A stretch of DNA of 64,000 bases from Cladophialophora immunda (taxonomy: Eukaryota > Ascomycota > Eurotiomycetes > Chaetothyriales > Herpotrichiellaceae), in the NCBI RefSeq assembly GCF_000835495.1, contig NW_015622544.1:3438855-3502854 (forward strand), read 5' to 3'. A program made the translations under genes and the position numbers. Below the pieces are notes generated by a model. It was not told where the DNA came from, made no database searches, and saw only the letters and a list, made by a program, of their open reading frames with translations. Shown piece by piece: positions 46,101 through 55,987 of the stretch (position 1 is its first letter; the number at the start of each line of letters is the position of its first letter).

Positions 46101-46841
46101 ATGCGTATCTGCTTTGAACTCTTGGATATGCTGAAAGCACACAAGAAGGGAATTCGTCGAGCCGCCAACAACACGTTTGGTTTTATCGCAAAAGCGATCG
46201 GCCCACAGGATGTTCTCGCGACCCTGCTCAACAATCTGCGTGTCCAAGAACGGCAATCCCGCGTCTGCACTGCGGTGGCCATCGGTATTGTCGCAGAAAC
46301 GTGCGCACCATTCACCGTCTTGCCGGCGTTGATGAATGAATACCGCGTACCCGAACTTAATGTGCAGAACGGCGTGTTGAAATCCCTGAGTTTCCTCTTT
46401 GAATATATTGGCGAAATGGCCAAAGACTATGTCTATGCCGTTACGCCCTTATTGGAGGATGCGCTTATTGACCGGGATCAAGTCCACCGGCAGACTGCGG
46501 CCAGTGTGGTCAAACATGTCGCCCTAGGAGTCATGGGTCTGGGGTGTGAAGACGCAATGGTCCATCTCCTCAACCTTCTCTATCCCAACCTATTTGAGAC
46601 ATCCCCCCACGTCATTGACAGGATCATCGAGGCGATTGAGGCAATAAGAATGGCGGTTGGTACCGGCATTGTGATGAATTATGTGTGGGCTGGATTGTTC
46701 CATCCAGCGAGGAAAGTTCGCACTCCGTACTGGAGATTATACAACGATGCGTACGTGCACAGTGCGGATGCGATGGTGCCGTATTATCCCAATCTGAAGG
46801 AAGACGGATTGCCGAGGGATGAGTTGTATATCATGGTGTAA
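43146..46841 (+). CDS. HSH155: Splicing factor 3B subunit 1 (SF3B1/Hsh155)
   Basis: Single open frame of 1231 residues. The N-terminus is polar and carries RWD/RW-type U2AF-ligand motifs: [18 protein letters not shown] and [10 protein letters not shown] (the last two a near-duplicate). [18 protein letters not shown] and [10 protein letters not shown] follow as in all SF3B1 proteins. From about residue 410 ([24 protein letters not shown]) a continuous HEAT-repeat superhelix runs to the ending [19 protein letters not shown]. The protein is the scaffold of SF3b in the U2 snRNP and holds the branch-site helix. A CAG/GTAAGC at 44061-44069 looks like a splice donor, but coding continues conserved across it. 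Confidence 0.96.
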   Translation: MSDGKDSTTSTLNIQLTSLQADFDTVRRLQAERNAQAAGKKGSKTFDPSTQRTDSSTKASLTESFDTVLYDRDGVDKFAGYHTSLPADGEDDEMPDADSSRRLVGQYTATKDQMNEFATGNGVEEEDILLGREKSARIADRETDYQKRRFDRGPLTPTRADPFAANKHAGVTDGATYREVMQLQDLEREEERVKKLIAEKQTNGDTVEHRPTLKEEADKENADAGSTVEATGRKRKKRWDVSSEATPTADAADVKKRSRWDQAPAPDGAPAPTKRSRWDQAPALPSATPLGNAGLATPMHPSQMAQVSFGADVTGRNASWSDEELDMMLPTEGYTVLEPPPGYAPIRPVARKAVATPATASASAGIGGFMMQEPENPRMLGKQLPTDIPGVGDLQFFKAEDMTYFGKLVDGADENALSVEELKERKIMRLLLKVKNGTPPMRKTALRQLTDNARQFGAGPLFNQILPLLMEKSLEDQERHLLVKVIDRVLYKLDDLIRPYVHKILVVIEPLLIDQDYYARVEGREIISNLAKAAGLAHMISTMRPDIDHVDEYVRNTTARAFAVVASALGIPALLPFLRAVCRSKKSWQARHTGVKIVQQIPILMGCAVLPHLKGLVDCIADNLSDEQAKVRTVTSLAIAALAEAANPYGIESFDDILNPLWTGARKQRGKGLAGFLKAVGYIIPLMDEEYANYYTSQIMEILLREFASPDEEMKKVVLKVVSQCASTDGVTAGYLKEHVLQEFFKSFWVRRMALDKRNYRQVVETTVDLGQKVGVSEIVERIVNNLKDESEAYRKMTVETIEKVIASLGAADIGERLEERLVDGILHAFQEQSIEDVVMLNGFGTVVNALGTRCKPYLPQIVSTILWRLNNKSATVRQQAADLISRIAMVMKQCGEDALMGKLGVVLYEYLGEEYPEVLGSILGALRSIVTVVGINQMQPPIKDLLPRLTPILRNRHEKVQENTIDLVGRIADRGPESVNAREWMRICFELLDMLKAHKKGIRRAANNTFGFIAKAIGPQDVLATLLNNLRVQERQSRVCTAVAIGIVAETCAPFTVLPALMNEYRVPELNVQNGVLKSLSFLFEYIGEMAKDYVYAVTPLLEDALIDRDQVHRQTAASVVKHVALGVMGLGCEDAMVHLLNLLYPNLFETSPHVIDRIIEAIEAIRMAVGTGIVMNYVWAGLFHPARKVRTPYWRLYNDAYVHSADAMVPYYPNLKEDGLPRDELYIMV

Positions 46842-47284
46842 CCGGTCCGGACGGGAGGCCAAGTGGACGAAGGACTTGCTTAGTACGATCATTTACAGGG
46901 ATGAGTCCCAAAAAGACCAGAAATATTGAAAGAGGACTTGGTTGTAACAACCGAAAAGTAGCAAACAGGGCCGAAAAGGGACTGGCGATTCGTCTCGGAC
47001 ACATGAGGAAACGAGCGAAGCGACGGAGAGCGCGAGCTGTGTTTCTGGTCCTAGGAAAAGTAAAACAGGTCGGGTCGAGTTCTGCATGATTGTGTTGATA
47101 TAATTAGGATTCAATGAGACGAGACACTGCAAATCATTCTCAACGCCTTTGTCGTGGCAATTCAGCCTGCGAGATTGAATCGATCAGGCGGTAGATCTCG
47201 ACGATGGTTCTTTCCAAGATCCTCTCGTGTGCAGTCTCCTTGTCGCTCTCGCACGCAAACTGGCATGGTATCAATCGCCTTCCA
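46842..47284. other. Intergenic, convergent 3' regions of SF3B1 and QCR8
   Basis: 443 bp; no gene supported. Presumably the two 3' untranslated regions. Confidence 0.45.
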
Positions 47285-47808
47285 TCAGTCACCTCCAGCG
47301 GTCTCGGCCCTGCCGGTTTTGGAGTTGAGGTATTCGTTCCTAGTGTTCCCACGACCGCTGTCAGAGGTAGCCACTTTACATGAAGGAAAGAGAGAGGGAA
47401 GAGAAAAGCGGACGCTTAGATTTCCGACTGCACTGCCTGATAGTCCGGAGAATTGATAAAAGACTCGCCCCAACTTACCGTCGATTGGCCCAGTCCATCA
47501 GCAGATATGCCACGATGAGCGGCGGGATCCAGTACAGCACCTGGTTCTTTGTTCGACGGTACGTGTTGAACACGGCGCTGTGGACGGCGCCGGCCAGCGG
47601 GTTCAGCCTGTTCGGCGAGACTGCGTATGTGACCACACCGCGCTGTGCTGGGAGAGCTTTGTGGCCCCAGCAGTAGACCGGCTTCCTGTGCGCCCGCAAA
47701 AAGGGTCATTAGCACTTGAGTAATGACAATACAGAATTGTTGCTATGCTGATGTAGCTTGAGCGACTTACAAGGGATTGCCTTTGGGGAGGTCCTGATTG
47801 TACTCCAT
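47285..47808 (-). CDS. QCR8: Cytochrome bc1 complex subunit 8 (QCR8)
   Basis: Three exons: 47808-47771, 47685-47479 and 47339-47285; introns of 85 bp (GTAAGT/CAG) and 139 bp (GTAAGT/TAG); 99 residues, within the family range. The protein has YCWGHKALPAQRGVVTYAVSPNRLNPLAGAV in short conserved blocks, then FNTYRRTKNQVLYW, one membrane segment (IPPLIVAYLLMDWA) and the ending NEYLNSKTGRAE. The second acceptor was chosen because it gives WANRRNEYLNSK, matching the family; an acceptor 18 bases earlier would insert six residues in frame. Qcr8 sits in the inner mitochondrial membrane next to cytochrome b. The first exon (MEYNQDLPKGNP) is less conserved, so the start is less certain than the rest. Confidence 0.87.
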
Positions 47809-48369
47809 GTGTCAACTATAACGGGGAGTTGGTATACTGGATGGGTTGTCTGGGCTCGCACGAACAAGGCTTACGTTCTGTCGGGGTGGCCATGGTCCAT
47901 TCGTCCTTTTTATATGCCTCCAGTGTGACTTGACTCGTCTTCTGACTGCTCTAAATGGAGGCTGTCACCCTGAGGTGGAGTGGTACCCAAAGAAAATGTG
48001 CTGCCAGACCAGAGAGCCTTCCTTCCGAACCAAGAGGAATGTCCAAGTTCTGCGAAGAGCATTTCGCGGGTCAGACGCTGTGATTCTCCTTCGTCTTCCA
48101 GTGAGGTACTTCCATACATGACTGTGGTACGTTGCGTGGCCCACGATGTTGTGGAGCAGCCAGTATTGTCTAACGTGAATAGTATTAGTTTCCACTCGGT
48201 TAATTCAGGAGAGATTCTGAGTACTTGGTACCTTTTTCGGCGGCGAGGCACACCAGGTTATTGTAACAAGTGGAGACTGTTGGTCTTGCCATGCAGCGAT
48301 GTGAGCGGATTCGCGAGTACCTCGTACGGGTATCTCAATCGCCGAACAGCGTACAGTGTCTTGTGCGGT
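47809..48369. other. Intergenic, QCR8 promoter / Zn2Cys6 gene 3' flank
   Basis: 561 bp. A second ATG with a GTAAGC donor upstream of QCR8 (near 47891) gave no frame-compatible splice to it. No gene supported. Confidence 0.4.
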
Positions 48370-49410
48370 TCATTGGAGGTCAGCAGCGGCCCTACCGAAT
48401 TGAATCATGAGAAGCATTCGCTGAAGCATTCCGTCATAATCCCCACGAGGCTCGGGGCCCCCAATCCCAATGAACTCGGCCCATGAGATCAATTCAGACT
48501 CTACGCCGCCGTGGGCAGCCACGGCCGCTTGCCATTCTTCTTCCGTGTCTGCCTCCCAGAGACCTGTCCTTGCATCGAACGGCAGAGACTCCACCATGGG
48601 GCGGTAGTGACAGTATCCCTTCTGTGCCACTTCTACCATTCCGTCGACAAGAATAACATACAAAAGGGTTCTGCGGGCGCTCTCAGCAGTACACCAGGCC
48701 TGCCACGCTGACAGGTCGCTGCTGAGCGTTCGTGGGAGTGTCATGTGCAAATGCTTTGTCCAAGTTATCCAGAGATTGAGCAGAATCGGCGGCATTTGAG
48801 CGTCAGGCGAGGATCGATCTAAACTCAGGATGTAGGAGAGCAGGACAGCCGCCAGCCTATGAAATTCCGGCAGGAACTCCGTGAAGGTTAGCTGTTCGAT
48901 CTCTAGCGATAGTAAGTGTTGTTGCGCTCTTTCTAGAAAGACGGGATCGGGGCCTAGTGTCGTCCGCGAGCCATCAACGTCTGGAAGAATCAGGGTTGCA
49001 GATGTCTGCTTACTAGCCAACAGCACCTGGCTGTGGACGTACGGGGTGGTTCTTTGCCGGAATGTGAGCAGGGGGATAGGTCTCAGATGGCGCTCTACAA
49101 CCAACATGAGCGTATCCTGGTTTGCCATCACGGGTAGCATCTCGTAGCCCTCGGAGGTGTAGGAACGCACGGCGGCTTCATGGGCTGAAGCGACCGAGTC
49201 GAAGATGATGGGAGGTAGTGGCTGCCACGGGCTTTGAATCGTCGTATGTGGCTGGCGAGAGCTATCTGTCTCGAGATTGGTTACAGGCTCCAAGTCATAG
49301 GTGCAACGCAGTCCCTTCTCAGCACAACGGCTGCACTGGGGGAGCTGAGGTACGCAGCGACGCTTTGCGATGGTGCAAGCGTGGCACGCTTTCCGAAGGG
49401 ATGGCGGCAT
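48370..49410 (-). CDS. Zn2Cys6 fungal-type transcription factor
   Basis: Intron-less frame of 346 residues. The N-terminal zinc cluster is exact: C9-x2-C12-x6-C19-x6-C26-x2-C29-x6-C36, with the basic AKRR segment that contacts DNA. The rest resembles the short, degenerate regulatory region of this class (long helices, for example LTFTEFLPEFHRLAAVLLSYIL) without a full fungal-specific transcription factor domain. It marks the left edge of the accessory gene region, and it is divergent from the SIR2-like gene with 1.2 kb between starts, so it could control it. Target genes unknown. Confidence 0.85.
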   Translation of the reverse strand: MPPSLRKACHACTIAKRRCVPQLPQCSRCAEKGLRCTYDLEPVTNLETDSSRQPHTTIQSPWQPLPPIIFDSVASAHEAAVRSYTSEGYEMLPVMANQDTLMLVVERHLRPIPLLTFRQRTTPYVHSQVLLASKQTSATLILPDVDGSRTTLGPDPVFLERAQQHLLSLEIEQLTFTEFLPEFHRLAAVLLSYILSLDRSSPDAQMPPILLNLWITWTKHLHMTLPRTLSSDLSAWQAWCTAESARRTLLYVILVDGMVEVAQKGYCHYRPMVESLPFDARTGLWEADTEEEWQAAVAAHGGVESELISWAEFIGIGGPEPRGDYDGMLQRMLLMIQFGRAAADLQ

Positions 49411-50604
49411 GGCAAAGGTTCAGGGATGTGGATGGGATAGACCAGGATGTTGATGAAGAGACGCAGGGCGAAGCGTGACTAGACAGAGAGACAGCTCACC
49501 TTGAGGTTGCGTCCTTGCTGGAGTTCAGGGTGATAAACCAGTAGTGGCCAGGAAGTGGGCACCTAAAGGGTGGTTCAGCTCTAGGCCTAGCCAGCGCCTG
49601 TGATGTTAGGTGGCTGGTCACTGCAGAGAGCCCCTCGAGAGCGGCATAGGTGGGCCTCTTTGGGGCTTCCAGGCGCCACTTGCATCGGAGTATCGGCATA
49701 TCCTCCGGGCCTCGGGGCGGGCTGTGAAAACGCTCGTGCAGCTATTTCTCCGCTCCAAACACAATGTCGAGAATCAATTTTGCGACAATAAAGTCAATGA
49801 ACTCCTCTCCATCCCTTGTCACCTCCATCCTTTCAATCCGGAGCTCTATCTTTCAACTCGAAACAGACTCAATGACCCCCCCCTTTTCCATCCGGATTCG
49901 GAAGATATAATGACGGCCTAAACATGTCCACGCCCTGCGGTGAGCCCTTCGATTCGTTGTCGACACGCCGAAGCTCCAATGCACAGATCAAAATCAGGTA
50001 GGCCAGCAAAGACAAGCCCAGCCATGGCATCTCCCTCACCATCACTCATGGTTGGTCCGAATCTGTCAAATGATCCTCAGGAGGTATTTGTTCTGTTCAG
50101 CTGCATCGCAAACACGAGCTCCTTTTGTCTCGGGTCGACTCAAGAGGCTTCCGCCGTCGCTCCTATCGCAACTCGTGTCACACAACATGGCTGCTGAGGC
50201 CGCCGAGTCCAGGCAGCCGTTTGTCTCCTCGCCGCTAGTTTTCAGGAGACAGCTCTTGGCCTGATGGTTGGCGAAAGTGGTCTCCTTCTAGCGTGTTTCA
50301 TATATTGTAGAGCCTCACCTGCACCCAGCGAGCCGAGTCCAAGATTTGGTGGCACAGTCGGGTGTAGAATACGCGCTATATTCAACGGAGCCAAGGAGTC
50401 ATCAGTTATAACGGGGTGGCCGCTCTCACAAAGATTGCTAACAGTATATATCAAGGAAAGAGTGCCGCTGTTTCCAGAGGCAGACGCAACACCCACCATC
50501 ATGGAAAGCCAACCCTTGAATTGTTAACGACTCTGTTTTTGCGATCAGGGACCGTGCGTCAGGCACTTCACCACTAATATCTCCAGCCAGTTTATTGAAC
50601 AGCG
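49411..50604. promoter_or_regulatory. Divergent region, Zn2Cys6 factor / SIR2-like gene
   Basis: 1.2 kb. Small open frames at 49610-49921 (+) and 50242-50502 (-) have no domain I recognise. It may hold gene remnants, but I cannot show this. It contains the upstream regulatory DNA of both flanking genes. Confidence 0.4.
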
Positions 50605-53600
50605 ATGGCGTCAAAGTGTGCCCTGCTTGACGAGGCCGCTACGGCCGGGGTATTGAAGTTCCCTCATGAGGCACGAAAGGATCCCAAAAGTCACAACTTG
50701 GTCGAAGCTGCTGCCCGGATCGAATCCTTCTCCGAGAAGGCGAAAGGAAGGGTCACTTTATTCCTGGGTGCAGCGATTTCCACTTTCAAGCCAGCTCAAT
50801 TACCTATGTGGAATGACTTTGTGGAACTGTTGTGGACGTCGGCGTTGAATGTGGCCGTCACAGACATCCAGCCTGATACAGGTGCGCACTGAGCATGGCT
50901 CAGCATGACCGGCTACTGATATCTTGCCCAGTGTCCGAGGGAATCCTGGGCTTTTTCGACCGCCTCAAGAACACCGTCCCCAACTACATGGTTACCGAAG
51001 TCATCTCAAGACGCCTTGGTCAACAATATCTGCAAGTCTTGGACGCATTTCGGGCCGAGAAGCGAGAGGATGGAGCTTTTGCGTTCAACAAGATACACAC
51101 GTGGGCCGCTGAGCTTCTCTCTGCTGGCGCAGTTGCTGCAGTTATGACCACAAATTTTGACAACTACCTGGAGAAGGCAATCGAGAGTAAGACGTCGCTC
51201 TTTTACCAGGTCGTTGGGGATCCTCATGTGGACGGCAAGGAAATTTCGGCCCGTTTGCCATTGACATCTTCAGCCAAAAAGTTGGTTCTGATAGTGAATG
51301 GTGCCAAAGCCTTTGCCTTTATACGATCTCTTATGCCACAGCTGGGGAACGGCAAGGTAACATTCCTCTTCAAAATCCACGGGTCTTGCTATGACCCCGT
51401 CAGCTGCATTGACACTCGACTACAACGTGCCCAAGGTCTGCCTTCTTTTGCAACCGATGTGCTCGATATTCTCCTCAAACGGACGGTGTGGCTGGTTGCA
51501 GGCTTTAGTGGGAGTGACATGAATGACAACCTTGACTACCTTCGCTTTCTATCAAACAAGAGGCAGGCCTCAATTATTTGGCTCATGCTCCCCCAGAGCC
51601 CCTGGGAATCATCAATGGAGGGCCTCACCCAGAATATGGACCTTAAAAAGGACTCGCCTGTTGGATTCTGCCTTCTTAATGGCTATTTTCTTGGAGAAAG
51701 ACATTCTGGCGAAAGCAAATTCCCTCGTTTTGAGCAGAAGATCAAGTTATGGGCCGAAGGGTTGGGACCGGATTGGTGCAAACTGATCTTGATCGACTTG
51801 ATCACTCTGTTCGAGGAGAGGAGTGCGGAAAAGGCTTATCCAGAACTTCTGCAAAGACTCAATGGGGGAACGCCGCCGAGACAGGACTGGAATGGCATCC
51901 TGCAACATATGGACCTCCAGACAGAAGAATCTCAGGTAAGTCCTCGCGTGTTTATTGTCCAAAGTATCATACTAACCGAAGGATAAGGTCGGGCCAGCCA
52001 AGTGTTGTGCCGAAGTATGGGAAACGCTAAGCTATATTCTCGAGGACGAAGGCCCATTCACGCTGGAAGCGAAGCAGGGCTTTTGCAACAGGCTGAATGA
52101 AGGTCTCAAAGAACTAGGGCTGCACCATGCAAAACTCGAAGAAGCGGCTTTGCTCCAAGTGCCTGCTCGGCATCATGCCCAAACATGGGTCGTGAGTGCA
52201 CTGAGCGGGCTGGCGATGCTATGCGGAGGCAAAATGGAAGAAGCTGCCAGAGCGCTGCGGATATCAAGCGGCGTTGCTTGGGTTGTCGGAAACTACGAGA
52301 GCCGCCATTTGATCGAGGACGTCCTGGCTGCCATCCTCCACCAGCCGGTAGCTTCAACCAAGCCCAAACCTGCCAACACCAGCGGCGTTCAACAGAGCGC
52401 AAAGTGCGTGGCCTTCAGCCCTTCGCTGGATAACGTCAATGCCAAAATGAATCGATTTGGTGTCCCTCCGGAAAATTACATGAGAGCCTTGCTACATCGG
52501 TCTATTCTGTTTGCAGATGGCATGGTTGTCCCTCCGAACACGATCACCAACTCTACGGTGTTTGTGGATGAGATATTGTTCCAGGGCGAGCGCGATCAGT
52601 TGGATGAAGTCTACATGCGCCATGTATTCCCAATCTTATCCGCAAAGCTAAAAGATGGACCTCGCAAGTTGCAAAGGTGTCGTGAGACCAGGGCGAAACT
52701 ATACATTTTTGAACCGGTCAACGAGGATCACATTGCGCAGATGGACGACTATTTCGATGATCCAGCAAACGCTCATCAGATTCTTTACTATGACGAACCT
52801 ACACTGAGCCGAGACTATGGCAGGTATTTGCGGGCTGAAGTCGACCCTCTCCATCGGGAAGAAACCATTGAACATCTCGTACAACTTTGGAACCACATCG
52901 AAGCAGGGGGTCGTTGGGATGTTGACGACAACTATGTTGAACGTTCTTCCATTGCCAAAGAGGCGGCTCAAGACCTTTCTGACTCCCTTCACCTGCTGTC
53001 TAAGCACCTTCCGGAAGCGGTTTTTCGATCCCCGCTGTACAAATTCGCAGATCTGTTTGACGAGGCAAGCGACCGAGATAGTGTCATCCAGTTTTTGACC
53101 AAGGACACGGGCGAGAAGGCTAAGCTGCAGCTCTTGAAGGCGCGGGATCGGATCGTTGAGAAACCTTGGCTCTATGGCCCCTTCTGCCACGAGATCTTCG
53201 ACGCCCCATACCGGGCAACTCTGACTTTCGACTATGCTTCGCGGGCTGAGAACGAAACGCTCATCTTTCTCGAGGACGACGAGGTTCCTTCGTGGCAGTT
53301 CATGTCGTCGGTCGCGCACGTGGGAGACTCCCAGAAGAGCTTCTCGACTTGTGCTATCTCTTCTGGCAGCCATAAGTACTCGTCCCTCCTCCTAAGTCAG
53401 ATGCCTGCGGCAGCGTTGTTGGACCTGAGGGACGAGCTGGCCCCCGTTCGAGAGAAGATCTTCCACGGCGTGGAGCTCTCGGCTGACGACGTGCAGAAAA
53501 TGAAGAGTGCGATGCGTTCGTTTGAAAACCGGTCGCTGGTTCTACCTGAGGTGGAAATCCAAGATATCATTGATGTTGATCAACGCATCAAAGGGCCGGC

Positions 53601-53721
53601 CAAAAAGCTCCTCTCGCAGTGTCTCTTTTTAGTGAGAAAGGGCCTTCCGCTGGAGCCCATGTATGAAGAGGCTCAAGTGACGCTTCCCGGTCTGCTGGCC
53701 TTGCGGCGAGAAGGTGTTTGA
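50605..53721 (+). CDS. SIR2-like domain protein with large uncharacterised C-terminal region
   Basis: Three exons: 50605-50881, 50932-51935 and 51988-53721; introns of 50 bp (GTGCGC/CAG) and 52 bp (GTAAGT/AAG with ACTAACC branch). All phases agree and the product is 1004 residues. The N-terminal 330 residues have the pattern of SIR2_2-type domains of bacterial defence proteins: VTLFLGAAIS (54-59, where most have GAGVS), TTNFDNYLE with Asn167, KIHGS with His242, and LVAGFSGSDMND (283-288). In NAD-cleaving members of this family the Asn and His are catalytic. The zinc ribbon of true sirtuins is absent. The remaining 670 residues are mostly helical and match nothing I recognise; blocks such as PPENYMRALLHRSILFADG look conserved. 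No P-loop. Possible NADase effector; function inferred only. Confidence 0.82.
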
Positions 53722-54059
53722 ACAGCGCATGGCAAAGGGTGAAGTTGCGGAACGAGTACCTGGATAGTCTGTGACCATTAGAGATCGATTAGTGTCGGTA
53801 TCTTCCTCAAGGATACTGAATGCCCTGGCCAGATGGTCAGAAGAATAACTTGCTACCATGAATACCTAGTATCATTCTTTCCTTTCAAGTATACGACCAA
53901 TGGACAAGGTCTCTGGGCTTTTCTTGCATGAGGATTGGCTGGAGCTTCTTGTCTTCGGCTCTACCTTCTTGTATGGTAAGCCAAGTTGCAGACCAAGTGC
54001 CACAATCTCTCGCCTGTCAGCCACGGTGCCACTCATCTCTCGACTCGGCTCGACGGCCG
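53722..54059. other. Intergenic, SIR2-like 3' flank / Apa-like promoter
   Basis: 338 bp. The frame upstream of 54060 is open back to an ATG at 53928, but those 44 residues look non-conserved. Nothing else seen. Confidence 0.45.
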
Positions 54060-55034
54060 ATGTTTAGACGAAAAATCCAAAGTCGCTTGAAGATGCTGTT
54101 CGACGAGAAGCAGGTGTTTGCCGCTTTCGACGATTTGGTCGCTCGACAGATCATCCTCCATGGTCCTGAAACGGTCGTCAGAACGAGGGATCAAGGATTC
54201 GACGTGAGATCTTCCCTTCTACCTTTTTTCTCGTTCTCAGCGAAAAGAGACACTGACGACTGTTGGAAGTTCGAGTTCCGCATCTGTCCAGCATTGGCCT
54301 CGAAGCCGGCGACGGCGGATGCCACCAACAATGCCGCATTCGAACAACTCCCCAAGTACGGGCCTGGAAGCGACCTCGTCGACGCGGACCCGGGCGTCGT
54401 GGTGACCAAGATCCATGGAACGCATCTTCTGGTTCTGAACCTCTTCGCCGTCTTCCGGCCACAGTACCTGATCTTGACCCTCGATTCGTTCAGGCGGCAG
54501 ACGGAGAATCTCGACAAGACGGATCTCTCCGCCGCCTGGCGTGTTCTCCACCACTTGAGCCATGAGCATTTTGTCATGTTCAACTGTGGGAGCGAGGCTG
54601 GATGCAGCAGACTACACAAACACATGCAGGTGATTCCGTGTTCGGAGGGCTTGACGCTGTTTCCCGACCTGGAGACTCGGGATCCCGAGGGCATTCCCTT
54701 CAGATATTTTATTCAACGTCTCCAGCCTGAAGCAGAGGGCACGCTGGACTCTCTGCTTCCAATGTACGAGAGGCTACGGGACGAAGCCCTTGCGGTCTGG
54801 CAAACCTGCTCAGGCGACACTCCGGGTTACTTCCCTCACAACATGATGCTGACGAAAAGGTGGATGATGGTCGTGCCCCGGCGAAGAGTGGCGGTGCAAG
54901 GGGCGAGCGCCAATGCTGCAGGCATGATGGGCATGATTTGGGTCACGAATACACAACAGATGGAGCAATGGCAGAAGCTGGGACCAGCGAAGGTCCTCGC
55001 TGGACTGGGTGTCGCAGCAGGAAGGGATACGTGA
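54060..55034 (+). CDS. ATP adenylyltransferase / Ap4A phosphorylase-like protein (HIT superfamily)
   Basis: Two exons: 54060-54203 and 54270-55034, with a 66-bp intron (GTGAGA/AAG). The intron length is a multiple of three and holds no stop, so unspliced reading is possible; splicing gives QGFDFEFRICPALASKP, which fits the family. The product is 302 residues, the size of Apa1/Apa2. Motifs are the catalytic histidine motif SRLHKHMQVIP (HxHxQ, His164, His166, Gln168), NLFAVFRPQYLILT and PGYFPHNMMLTKRWMMVVPRR. The family phosphorolyses diadenosine tetraphosphate to ADP and ATP and can act on adenosine phosphosulfate. The gene is co-oriented with, and directly downstream of, the SIR2-like gene. 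Earlier ATG at 53928 and later ATG at 54093 are alternatives. Confidence 0.85.
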   Translation: MFRRKIQSRLKMLFDEKQVFAAFDDLVARQIILHGPETVVRTRDQGFDVRSSLLPFFSFSAKRDTDDCWKFEFRICPALASKPATADATNNAAFEQLPKYGPGSDLVDADPGVVVTKIHGTHLLVLNLFAVFRPQYLILTLDSFRRQTENLDKTDLSAAWRVLHHLSHEHFVMFNCGSEAGCSRLHKHMQVIPCSEGLTLFPDLETRDPEGIPFRYFIQRLQPEAEGTLDSLLPMYERLRDEALAVWQTCSGDTPGYFPHNMMLTKRWMMVVPRRRVAVQGASANAAGMMGMIWVTNTQQMEQWQKLGPAKVLAGLGVAAGRDT

Positions 55035-55159
55035 CAACAGCCACGGCTATGAACATGGACTTGCTTTCGACGACGCAAAGGGTAGTCTCATAAATGGATG
55101 GCAATATCATCCCCAGGAGACGCAACGTTGACAATGATATCTCCAAAGTGCCATCGTCT

Positions 55160-55987
55160 TCACTTCAAGATCCCATCTCTCGTCAATCCCTCATACAGCG
55201 CCCAAGCCCCCAGCGTCTTTGCGTCCCGCGCCCCTTCCCTCCACAGTTCTTTGTACTCGACCAGCTTCACCTTGATCTTCTCTCTTTCTTTGGGGTTCCC
55301 AGTCAACCTGCCTCTCAGCTCGGCGAGTTCCTTGCGAGACATGGTCCTCTCCCACAGGAACAGGGCGATGAATTCGTCACATCCCCCGGGGCTGGGATAC
55401 ATGGCCTTCTGCAAGTGGCTCTCGATGCCGGTCGAGTTCCTCAGCGCCATCTCCGTCATGTCGACGAGCTCCCCCTGGGGGACTCGCCAGCCGGTCTCCT
55501 CGCGGATCTCGGTCGCCGCGGCGCCCACAAACGTCCCCGACTCGTCGATCATGCCGGCCGGGATCTCGTAGAAGGTGAGGCTCCCGGCCGGGATCCGGGG
55601 CTGCTGGGTCATGACGACGAATCTCTCGTCGCTGTCCCCTTCCGGCCGGACGATCATCAGGATCGCGACGCTGCCGCCGCGCAAGAAGACGATGCCGGGC
55701 AACGGTCGCGGGTCGGCGGCATTCTGCACCACCGTCTCCATCAAGACGAAGCCGATGCGAGATCCGAACCGCTCCACCGCATGGACGTTGATGGACCGTA
55801 GTTGATAGGGGTCCTTCTTGTCGTAGAAGGCGTGCGTCGCTTCGGACTTTTGCACCTTGATGGATTTCTGCAGCGTTGCGAGCCAGTCCTTGAAAGGCCG
55901 GAACGCGAGCAGTTCGTCCTGCGTGATGTTCACCGGGATCGTCACCTCGACGCTGGGAGAGACTTTGGGGAGCGTGAATGAGGGCAT
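55160..55987 (-). CDS. Nudix hydrolase, ADP-sugar diphosphatase-like
   Basis: Intron-less frame of 275 residues. A Nudix box variant stands at 145-167: G145, then GTFVGAAATEIREETGW. The E160, E163, E164 and G166 of the catalytic helix are present, but the first Glu and the Arg of the classical G-x5-E-x7-R-E motif are Gly151 and Thr159. The same kind of variation occurs in plant NUDX14-like ADP-sugar diphosphatases, which I consider the nearest family; these hydrolyse ADP-ribose and ADP-glucose to AMP. Upstream strands include SVAILMIVRPEGDSDERFVVMTQQPR. The gene converges on the Apa-like gene (125 bp between stops) and is divergent from the HET gene. Confidence 0.85.
   Translation of the reverse strand: MPSFTLPKVSPSVEVTIPVNITQDELLAFRPFKDWLATLQKSIKVQKSEATHAFYDKKDPYQLRSINVHAVERFGSRIGFVLMETVVQNAADPRPLPGIVFLRGGSVAILMIVRPEGDSDERFVVMTQQPRIPAGSLTFYEIPAGMIDESGTFVGAAATEIREETGWRVPQGELVDMTEMALRNSTGIESHLQKAMYPSPGGCDEFIALFLWERTMSRKELAELRGRLTGNPKEREKIKVKLVEYKELWREGARDAKTLGAWALYEGLTRDGILK

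Noticed and set aside
50242..50502. 86-codon minus-strand frame upstream of the SIR2-like gene
   Set aside because: Looks protein-like in places but matches no family I know and has no start or splice support.
50605..51935. Reading the SIR2-like gene as a sirtuin deacetylase
   Set aside because: The sirtuin zinc ribbon is absent, and motif spacing (TTNFD, KIHGS, GFSGSD) fits SIR2_2-type domains better.
53928..54059. Upstream ATG extension of the Apa-like protein
   Set aside because: The extra 44 residues lack similarity to the family and give an atypical length.
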